Shown in pieces: positions 1-5,085 of a stretch of 9,021 nt of DNA. How positions within the stretch are numbered: the first letter of the stretch is position 1; each line of letters begins with the position of its first letter. The position numbers were made by a program, and so were the translations under genes. Source of the DNA: Rhizobium sp. Q54. GTDB taxonomy: Bacteria; Pseudomonadota; Alphaproteobacteria; Rhizobiales; Beijerinckiaceae. The notes beneath the pieces are model-generated. The model saw only the letters and a program-made list of their open reading frames with translations, searched no databases and was not told the DNA's origin. The stretch is from positions 1 to 9,021 of the forward strand of contig CAMDKB010000175.1 in NCBI GenBank assembly GCA_945901195.1, read 5' to 3'.

Positions 1-379
1 CGGATGGGACGACGACTACCTCGCCAGCCTCGTTGCCGCGTGAGAATTTTTATTCACCCGATTCCCCTGCGTTGCGGAAGTTCAGCCGAAAGAGCCGGCC
101 GAGAGTGCGGACAAGAGCAACAAGAGCGCGTCTTCCAGCCGGACCCTGCTTGTCATTCCTGCGTTATCGGCGGCTCCAGCGGCAGCAGCAGCCGCAGCCG
201 CAGCAGCAGGCGGCGCCGCCGCCGCAGCCGCTTCAAGAGCCGCAATGCCGGCGTCCGCTCTTTCGCCTGCACCAGCCGTTGCACCGGCAACCGCAGCTCC
301 CGCGGCAAATAACGCGACCAAGCGTGGCGGCATGGGTACAACCGCGCGTTCGGCCGGAATTGGCAAATCAGGCGGTTAG
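1..379 (+). CDS. 3' end of a YgiB/DUF1190-type gene, reading frame apparently broken
   Basis: Partial at the window edge. In the frame ending at the TAG at 377-379 the tail reads as Ser/Lys-rich, then a run of about 20 Ala/Gly residues (coded by 170-232), then Ala/Pro-rich, and ends TKRGGMGTTARSAGIGKSGG. From memory, E. coli YgiB ends similarly, with a Thr/Ala/Pro-rich stretch followed by TRGGFG and a Ser/Gly-rich tail, and ygiB lies directly upstream of ygiC as here. This frame has a TGA at 41-43. The plausible upstream coding frame is the one containing FYSPDSPALRKF (48-83), which recalls the YgiB stretch FSSKNPASPAYGKY. Joining the two needs a -1 shift somewhere around 60-100, so the gene is frameshifted or holds a sequence error. 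If the tail is a separate gene, its only in-frame ATG is at 245, giving 44 residues. The same bases also stay open to 473 in the other frame, but that product is Arg/Gln-rich and looks like shadow. The family call is tentative. Confidence 0.42.
179..232 (+). repeat. GCN-rich trinucleotide tract coding poly-alanine
   Basis: An almost pure run of GCA/GCC/GCG codons with two GGC, coding about 18 Ala/Gly residues in the frame that ends at 379. In the other plus frames it reads as poly-Gln/Pro or poly-Ser/Arg, and on the minus strand again as poly-Ala/Pro. Such tracts change length by slippage and make the local reading frame hard to judge. Confidence 0.6.
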
Positions 380-395
380 TTCCAGGGGTGGTTCG

Positions 396-412
396 ATTGA
401 CTCAATGTCAAT
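396..412. promoter_or_regulatory. Inverted repeat, possible operator
   Basis: ATTGAC, five bases, GTCAAT: a perfect 6-bp dyad that reads the same on both strands. It lies 158 bases before the ygiC start and 17 bases after the upstream stop codon. It lacks a following T-run, so it is not an obvious terminator. The size and symmetry fit a dimeric regulator site, but that is inference. Confidence 0.25.
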
Positions 413-501
413 TGAAAGTGGGGGCGCGTTCGCGCTGGCCAGGAACAGTTCCAGTTCCCTAGCAATCCGGTAAAAACCTGCTGGCGCGAATCCCGGCGTG
501 G

Positions 502-507
502 TATTAT
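502..507 (+). promoter_or_regulatory. Candidate -10 box for the ygiC operon
   Basis: TATTAT is one base from the sigma-70 -10 consensus, in an otherwise GC-rich gap, and would give a leader of about 55 bases to the ATG at 570. The -35 position about 17 bases upstream (TGCTGG) matches poorly, so this is weak. Confidence 0.25.
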
Positions 508-569
508 CCATGCAATCATCTGCAGCGATGTGATTGCGCAGACTTTTGATCGCTATGCGGGAGAACGCC

Positions 570-1730
570 ATGCGGCGAAAAAAATGCAGCCAGCGCCCCA
601 ATTTTCTCGCCCGTACTGAAGAACTGGGCTTCAAGTTTCATTCGATCGGGGGGGAGCCCTATTGGGATGATGAAACATATTACGAGTTCTCGTTGCGCCA
701 AATCGAGGAAGATATCGAAGCGCCAAGCGTTGAACTGGCGCAGCTCTGCATGGAATTTGCCAGCCGCGCTGTTGGAAGCTCTGAAATTCTAGAGCAATTG
801 CTGATCCCGCAACAGCAATGGAACCTGATCTCAGAAAGCTGGAAGCGCGGCGATCCCACTCTCTATGGCCGTTTTGATTTTGCCTATGAGGGCAAGGCGC
901 CGGCCAAATTGCTGGAATACAATGCCGACACGCCGACATCGCTTTACGAGGCTGCGGTGTTTCAATGGGTCTGGCTGGAAGACAATATCGCCCGGAAAGT
1001 GCTGCCGGAAAAAGCCGACCAGTTCAATTCCATCCACGAAAAGCTGATCACACGTCTGAAGGCCATGTCGCCCCGGCAATTTCTTCACCTGGCTTGCCTG
1101 GATGGATCGGAAGAAGACAAGGGAACAATCGCCTATATCGCCGACTGCGCCATGCAGGCCGGTCACGGCACGGACATGCTGAACGTGGAGCAGATAGGCT
1201 TGCGCAGCGATGGCCATTTTGTAGATATGGTTGACCGCCCGATTGAATGGATGTTCAAGCTCTATCCTTGGGAGTGGGTGTTTTCCGATGACTTCGGCAA
1301 GTCTCCCGCGATGGCGCGCACTCGCTTTGTGGAACCGCCCTGGAAGGCCGTCCTCTCCAACAAGGGATTGCTGCCTTACCTCTGGGAGCTTGCGCCCAAC
1401 CATCCCAATCTGTTGCCGGCCTATTTTGAAGAAGACCCCGCCAAATCAGCCCTGGGCAGCCGGTTTGCGAAAAAGCCTATCTATTCGCGCGAAGGCGCCA
1501 ACATCCTCCTTGTCGATGGTGAGAACGTGATTGGGCGGTCTGGCGGAAATTATGGCGAAGAGGGTTATGTCCGACAGGCGCTGGCGCCTTTGCCGCAGTT
1601 TGATGGCCGCTATCCCGTGATCGGCAGCTGGATTGTTGGCGAGGAAGCCTGTGGAATGGGCTTGCGTGAAGACGGAGGGCTGATTACCACGGACCGGTCG
1701 CGATTTCTGCCGCACGTTATTGTCGATTGA
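570..1730 (+). CDS. ygiC: YgiC-type ATP-grasp ligase (glutathionylspermidine synthetase family)
   Basis: The family (GSP_synth) has an ATP-grasp fold and joins a carboxylate to an amine using ATP; the true substrate of YgiC-type members is not established. The protein is 386 residues, equal to E. coli YgiC, and lacks the amidase domain of bifunctional Gss. Motifs run in order: GEPYWDDETYY (28-38), LYGRFD (98-103), LLEYNADTPTSLYEAA (114-129), FKLYPWE (229-235), NHPNLLPAYF (277-286), KPIYSREGANI (302-312, ATP-binding lysine region), GSWIVG (352-357) and GLREDGGLIT (364-373). All match YgiC as I recall it. The start is ATG 570, because GGGAG at 559-563 sits six bases before it and the N-terminal length then matches E. 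coli exactly; TTG 534 and ATG 555 are rejected. No signal peptide, so cytoplasmic. It is first in a tight run with the Cys-rich gene, kdsA and a binding-protein-like gene. Confidence 0.93.
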   Translation: MRRKKCSQRPNFLARTEELGFKFHSIGGEPYWDDETYYEFSLRQIEEDIEAPSVELAQLCMEFASRAVGSSEILEQLLIPQQQWNLISESWKRGDPTLYGRFDFAYEGKAPAKLLEYNADTPTSLYEAAVFQWVWLEDNIARKVLPEKADQFNSIHEKLITRLKAMSPRQFLHLACLDGSEEDKGTIAYIADCAMQAGHGTDMLNVEQIGLRSDGHFVDMVDRPIEWMFKLYPWEWVFSDDFGKSPAMARTRFVEPPWKAVLSNKGLLPYLWELAPNHPNLLPAYFEEDPAKSALGSRFAKKPIYSREGANILLVDGENVIGRSGGNYGEEGYVRQALAPLPQFDGRYPVIGSWIVGEEACGMGLREDGGLITTDRSRFLPHVIVD

Positions 1731-1736
1731 GGGCCT

Positions 1737-2081
1737 ATGAAGGTTGTTGTTTTCGGCTTGATTGCGGCTTGCGCTGCGGCCATGATCTGGCTGTTTTTGC
1801 AGCCGGTTTGCCAGGGTGGTCAGGTTGTGACCAGCGCCGCCGATTGTGCGAGGACTTTCAGCGCAGGTATCTGCAGCAATGCCTTTAGCCAGACAGCTGC
1901 GATTGCCGCCCGTTCCGGGCCCACCTATACTAACGAGAATGAATGCCGCGAGAGCTGGCCGGTATGTGACCGGCGCGAACCGCAAGGCTATGGTCCCAGA
2001 CCCAGCCATTGGTGCCTGGTCGAGGCGACTGGCGGTTCGCTTGCACGCATAGAGCCGCAGTTTAACAACCGGCGTCAGTAG
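1737..2081 (+). CDS. Small exported Cys-rich protein resembling the N-terminal half of YgiB (DUF1190-like)
   Basis: 114 residues. Residues 3-21 are a hydrophobic segment with an N-terminal lysine, so either a signal peptide or a membrane anchor; a lipobox is not clear. The mature part is Cys-rich: C25, C37, C46, C70, C77 and C93. The pattern ADC-x8-C-x3-F, then an Ala-rich helix, GPTY, EC and a later C parallels the YgiB core (DC, C-TTAYNNA, APKY, DC, QC). The RGGFG-type tail of YgiB is absent; such a tail appears instead upstream of ygiC. The start at 1737 has GAGGG overlapping the ygiC stop, only six bases from the upstream gene, so it is translationally linked to ygiC. Disulfides in the periplasm are likely but inferred. 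The family assignment rests on pattern, not on overall identity. Confidence 0.7.
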   Translation: MKVVVFGLIAACAAAMIWLFLQPVCQGGQVVTSAADCARTFSAGICSNAFSQTAAIAARSGPTYTNENECRESWPVCDRREPQGYGPRPSHWCLVEATGGSLARIEPQFNNRRQ

Positions 2082-2095
2082 AGATCGGAATTTTC

Positions 2096-2944
2096 ATGCA
2101 AGCCAATGCTGTTGTTTCCGCAGGAGAGGGCGCGGGCCGCGTTCAATTCGGCAACAAGCTGCCGCTGTCGATCATCGCGGGGCCGTGTGCGATGGAAAGC
2201 CGCGAGCACGCGCTGAAAATGGCGGCTGCGCTAAAAGATATTTCGCAGCGCCTTGGCATCGGCCTCGTCTACAAGTCTTCCTTTGACAAGGCTAATAGAA
2301 CCTCCCTGACCGGGAAGCGCGGCATGGGGCTTGAAGAGGCGATGCCTGTTTTTGCGGAAATCAAGGAGCGCTTCAACATGCCTGTGGTCACCGATGTGCA
2401 CGAAAATGCCCATTGCGCCGCCGTGGCCGGTGTTGTCGATATCTTGCAGATTCCAGCTTTTCTGTGCCGCCAGACTGACCTGCTGATTGCAGCCGCAAAG
2501 ACCGGTCGCGTTGTCAATGTGAAGAAGGGCCAGTTTCTCGCACCCTGGGACATGAAGAATGTCGCCGCAAAGGTCACCGCGTCAGGCAATGCCAATGTCA
2601 TGCTCACCGAACGTGGCGCGAGTTTTGGCTACAACACGCTGGTTTCAGACATGCGTTGCCTGCCGATCATGGCTGAACAAACTGGCGCGCCTGTCATTTT
2701 CGATGCTACGCATTCCGTTCAACAGCCGGGCGGGCAGGGCACATCCTCGGGTGGTGAGCGCAGATTTGTGCCAGTGCTGGCGCGGGCCGCAGTAGCAGTG
2801 GGCGTAGCTGGGGTCTTCATTGAAACGCATGATGATCCGGCCAACGCGTTTTCAGATGGTCCCAATCAAGTGCCTCTGGAAGAGTTCGAAGGCTTGCTGC
2901 GGCAGTTGATGAAGTTCGATGCGCTTGCTAAGTTGGCACTCTGA
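2096..2944 (+). CDS. kdsA: 3-deoxy-D-manno-octulosonate 8-phosphate synthase (KdsA)
   Basis: Cytoplasmic aldolase-type enzyme that condenses phosphoenolpyruvate with arabinose 5-phosphate to Kdo-8-phosphate, a committed step toward the Kdo of LPS inner core. 282 residues, a normal length. Visible motifs: IAGPCAMES (27-35), YKSSFDKANRTS (59-70), VVTDVHE (97-103), DILQIPAFLCRQTDLL (115-130), NVKKGQFLAPWDM (141-153), DATHSVQQPGG (203-213) and IETHDDPANAFSDGPNQ (242-258). Cys31, His206, Glu243 and Asp254 correspond to the metal ligands of the metal-dependent class; the metal-independent E. coli type has Asn in place of this Cys. The start at 2096 has only a weak upstream purine stretch, and it lies 14 bases after the Cys-rich gene. 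In many alphaproteobacteria kdsA lies between pyrG and eno; that context is absent here. Confidence 0.96.
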   Translation: MQANAVVSAGEGAGRVQFGNKLPLSIIAGPCAMESREHALKMAAALKDISQRLGIGLVYKSSFDKANRTSLTGKRGMGLEEAMPVFAEIKERFNMPVVTDVHENAHCAAVAGVVDILQIPAFLCRQTDLLIAAAKTGRVVNVKKGQFLAPWDMKNVAAKVTASGNANVMLTERGASFGYNTLVSDMRCLPIMAEQTGAPVIFDATHSVQQPGGQGTSSGGERRFVPVLARAAVAVGVAGVFIETHDDPANAFSDGPNQVPLEEFEGLLRQLMKFDALAKLAL

Positions 2945-2945
2945 T

Positions 2946-2950
2946 AGGAG
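2946..2950 (+). promoter_or_regulatory. Ribosome binding site that fixes the start at 2958
   Basis: AGGAG immediately follows the kdsA stop codon and lies seven bases before ATG 2958, which decides against the upstream ATG at 2919. Confidence 0.75.
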
Positions 2951-2957
2951 TCCACAA

Positions 2958-3677
2958 ATGGCTGGTGTTGACGATCTGAGCAAGCGGGGACTCCTGCGCT
3001 CTGCGCTGTTCCTGCCGCAATATTCCACTGACGCGACGTCCGGCAAAATGCAGGGCCACGGCACTGGCCATGTTGGCATGATCATGACGCAGTTGCTGGC
3101 GGAGCGACTTGTGGTCAAGGCTGAAACAGCCGGATATCCAACGCCCTCAAGTGTGATGGATGCTTTGGTTTGCGGAGAGATTGATCTGGCGTTCTTTGGC
3201 ATAGAACCCGGACGGCTGGCGAAAGTTGATTTCACACCGCCGATGTTTCAATTCGATTATACCTACCTTGTGCCTGCTGGTTCGATGATTGCCAAAATTG
3301 CCGATGCAGACAAACCCGGCACGCGCATTGTCATCATGGATAATCACGCTTCGGCGCTCGCTCTCAAGCGGCAAATCAAGCAGGCCACCATCGTCCGCGC
3401 TGAATTGCCGGAGGAGGCTTTTGCCGTTCTGCTTGAGGGCAGGGCTGATGTCTTTGCATCACCGCGCGATGTATTGCTCGATTATTCCGAAAAGTTGCCG
3501 GGATCTCGAGTGCTGGATGAAGCCTTTGGTGTGAACAAGGTTGGCATAGCCATCAAGAAGGAACGTCCGGACTTGCTGGCTTTTGCAAGCGAGTTTGTCA
3601 CCGAAGCCAAAGCCAATGGCGTGATTGCGCGTGTGATCAGTGAAGGGGCGTTACGAGGGTACAGCGTGGCTGATTAA
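2958..3677 (+). CDS. Leaderless periplasmic-binding-protein-like domain protein (SBP_bac_3 type)
   Basis: 239 residues that read as one extracellular solute-binding fold of the amino-acid/opine type. Typical phrases are LLAERLVVKAE (46-56), SVMDALVCGEIDLAFFGIEP (65-84), KVDFTPPMFQFDYTYLVPAGS (89-109), DADKPGTRIVI (116-126), FAVLLEGRADVFASPRDVLL (155-174) and GVIARVISEG (221-230). The family normally starts with a signal peptide; this protein begins with a charged, non-hydrophobic stretch and has none. The start ATG 2958 has AGGAG at 2946-2950 with seven-base spacing; the in-frame ATG at 2919 lies inside kdsA and adds no leader either. It is last in the ygiC-kdsA run, with no transporter permease or ATPase nearby. 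It may be a cytoplasmic ligand-binding protein. Its ligand cannot be read from sequence. Confidence 0.8.
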   Translation: MAGVDDLSKRGLLRSALFLPQYSTDATSGKMQGHGTGHVGMIMTQLLAERLVVKAETAGYPTPSSVMDALVCGEIDLAFFGIEPGRLAKVDFTPPMFQFDYTYLVPAGSMIAKIADADKPGTRIVIMDNHASALALKRQIKQATIVRAELPEEAFAVLLEGRADVFASPRDVLLDYSEKLPGSRVLDEAFGVNKVGIAIKKERPDLLAFASEFVTEAKANGVIARVISEGALRGYSVAD

Positions 3678-3678
3678 C

Positions 3679-4779
3679 TCAGCCCCAGACCTGTTTTGCG
3701 ACATCCACAATCATCTCAAGTTTCGCCCATTGCTCGGCCTCAGTCAGCGTATTGCCGTCTTCGGTGGAAGCAAACCCACATTGGGAGGAGAGGCAAAGCT
3801 GTTCGAGTGGTATGTATTTTGCCGCTTCCTCGATTCGGCGTTTGATTTCGTCCGCAGACTCCAATGCGCCCGTTTTTGAAGTCACGAGGCCCAGCACGAT
3901 GCTGCGGTCCTTTGGTACAAGCTTCAAAGGCTCGAAGCCGCCTGCACGATCACTATCATATTCCATGAAATAGCCATGCACCTTGATGTGTTTGAACAAG
4001 ATGTCCTGCACTGCTTCATAGCCGCCCGCGCCCATGAATGTTGAGCGGTAATTGCCACGGCACAAATGCATGGTGATCGTCATGTCATCAGGGATATCCG
4101 ACATCGCCTTGTTGATGAGTTCTCCATAAATGCGGCCCAATGCATCAGGCTCAAATCCGCGTTCTTTCCACTGGGCGCGATATTGGGGATCGCAGAGCAT
4201 GGCGATGAAGACTTCATCGAGTTGCAGATAGCGGCAGCCCGCGTCGGCAAAAGCGCGCACGGCCTTGGCGTAGGCTGCGCCCATGTCTGCGAAGAAATTG
4301 TCGAGATTGGGATAAATATTTTCCGGCACTGCGGTGCGTCCAGTGCGGCCAAACAGCGATGAGGGCGACGGGATGCACATTTTCGGCATCGCACGGGAAT
4401 GCGATTGTACGAACCGGAAATGCTCGATCATGGGATGATCGGTGAAGCCGATCTTGCCTGTGGCATGGACGCCCCAGGCTCGCGTGTTCATGCCGGCAAA
4501 AGCAACGCCCTGCTGCATTTCATAGCCTTCAAGACCGTCGAGCCCCTCGAGGAAATCCAGATGCCACCAGCTGCGGCGGAATTCTCCGTCGGTCACAGCC
4601 TGCAGGCCAATCTCTTCCTGCTTGCGGATCAGCTTCTCGATTTCGCGGTCCTCGATGGACTTGAGTTCGAAGGCCGTGATTTCCTCGCGCGATCTTTTCT
4701 CCCGCGCCGCTTTCAGTTCAGCAGGCCGGAGGAAAGAGCCAACGTGGTCGGCGCGAAATGGTGGCTTGGTCCGCTGCAT
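3679..4779 (-). CDS. Short MetE-like (cobalamin-independent methionine synthase C-terminal family) methyltransferase
   Basis: 366 residues, equivalent to the catalytic C-terminal barrel of MetE; the N-terminal barrel of full MetE (about 750 residues) is absent. Zinc ligands seem complete: His238 and Cys240 (MHLCRGN), Glu273 (FMEYDSDRAG) and Cys334 (SSQCGFAS). Asp188 in LQLDEVF matches the homocysteine-binding aspartate. Other motifs: ADHVGSFLRP (10-19), VTDGEFRRSWWHLDF (62-76) and VLGLVTSKTGALES (295-308). The family transfers methyl groups to thiols such as homocysteine; stand-alone members resemble Bacillus YxjG/YxjH and the short archaeal forms. The methyl donor cannot be deduced. The start is ATG 4777-4779, since GGGAGG lies five bases upstream; the earlier ATG at 4792-4794 has no such site. 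It converges with the binding-protein-like gene, one base between stops. Confidence 0.88.
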   Translation of the reverse strand: MQRTKPPFRADHVGSFLRPAELKAAREKRSREEITAFELKSIEDREIEKLIRKQEEIGLQAVTDGEFRRSWWHLDFLEGLDGLEGYEMQQGVAFAGMNTRAWGVHATGKIGFTDHPMIEHFRFVQSHSRAMPKMCIPSPSSLFGRTGRTAVPENIYPNLDNFFADMGAAYAKAVRAFADAGCRYLQLDEVFIAMLCDPQYRAQWKERGFEPDALGRIYGELINKAMSDIPDDMTITMHLCRGNYRSTFMGAGGYEAVQDILFKHIKVHGYFMEYDSDRAGGFEPLKLVPKDRSIVLGLVTSKTGALESADEIKRRIEEAAKYIPLEQLCLSSQCGFASTEDGNTLTEAEQWAKLEMIVDVAKQVWG

Positions 4780-4784
4780 ATTGT

Positions 4785-4790
4785 CCTCCC
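4785..4790 (-). promoter_or_regulatory. Strong ribosome binding site deciding the MetE-like start
   Basis: On the minus strand GGGAGG is followed by ACAAT and then ATG (4779). This near-perfect anti-SD match lies between the two candidate ATGs and therefore selects the downstream one. Confidence 0.85.
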
Positions 4791-4964
4791 GCATGCTTTG
4801 TATGGCACAGGTTCACACGGGAGGAGAGCGGAAGGCAAGGGGGAGCGAATTTGCTTTGAGAGAGGCCATTGTGGGTGCCCGGGGATTCAGGAGCATGGCC
4901 AGCGCTAAAGTCTGATTGAATTTGCCATTTCGATTTTGACCGCAATTTTCTCATATTGATCGCA

Positions 4965-4981
4965 GCGCTTTACAGAAGCGC
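4965..4981. repeat. Small perfect hairpin
   Basis: GCGCTT, five bases (TACAG), AAGCGC. The stem is GC-rich and the loop short, but neither strand has a T-run after it, so an intrinsic terminator is unlikely. It could be leader structure for the MetE-like gene. Confidence 0.4.
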
Positions 4982-5023
4982 GTGATCCATCGAGAGCGTT
5001 TGTCCGAGCTAACCCTGACGGCT

Positions 5024-5084
5024 TGAAGACTTATAGGATGCGGGCATTTTTCCCAGGAGACACACAGGCTTCTCATAGTCTTCA
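5024..5084. repeat. Long-arm inverted repeat just past the hydrolase stop codon
   Basis: Arms TGAAGACTTAT (5024-5034) and ATAGTCTTCA (5075-5084) pair over ten base pairs with one bulged base. The 40-base interior holds two further short pairings: GGG(5042-5044)/CCC(5052-5054) and GAGA(5057-5060)/TCTC(5071-5074). One base separates the outer arm from the hydrolase stop codon. No T-run follows on either strand. Role unknown: 3'-end protection, a small RNA or a leader element are all possible. Confidence 0.4.
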
Positions 5085-5085
5085 G

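Larger units (their letters stand above)
380..569. other. Gap upstream of ygiC, with no convincing gene
   Basis: These 190 bases hold an inverted repeat at 396-412, a second small one at 442-452 (GGAAC, one base, GTTCC) and a -10-like TATTAT at 502-507. A 47-codon minus-strand reading frame (ATG at 509-511 down to TGA at 368-370) gives a natural-looking peptide, but it has no ribosome binding site and overlaps the upstream gene end, so it is not called. Confidence 0.5.
4780..5085 (-). promoter_or_regulatory. 306-base leader/intergenic region between hydrolase and MetE-like gene
   Basis: No conserved gene is visible. It must hold either the promoter of the MetE-like gene or a read-through leader. 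Present are the ribosome binding site at 4785-4790, a hairpin at 4965-4981 and a longer inverted repeat at 5024-5084. On the minus strand TTGCGG near 4940 followed about 17 bases later by AATTCA is a poor sigma-70-like pair. A 27-codon reading frame starts at an ATG near 4893 on the minus strand but lacks a ribosome binding site. I could not match a cobalamin, SAM or SAH riboswitch core by eye. Confidence 0.4.

Noticed and set aside
82..366. Minus-strand alanine-rich reading frame
   Set aside because: It is the reverse complement of the GCN tract and reads as low-complexity hydrophobic sequence with no start context.
368..511. 47-codon minus-strand reading frame between the YgiB-like tail and ygiC
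   Set aside because: The peptide looks natural, but there is no ribosome binding site, no recognisable family and it overlaps the upstream gene end.
831..1403. 190-codon minus-strand frame inside ygiC
   Set aside because: It lies wholly within the well-supported ygiC gene; the composition is that of a GC-rich antisense frame.
1446..2009. 187-codon minus-strand frame over the ygiC end and the Cys-rich gene
   Set aside because: Antisense to two better-supported genes and without motifs.
4399..4908. 169-codon plus-strand frame opposite the MetE-like gene
   Set aside because: Antisense to a gene with a complete active site; no domain seen.
4965..4981. Hairpin as an intrinsic terminator
   Set aside because: No T-run follows the stem on either strand.
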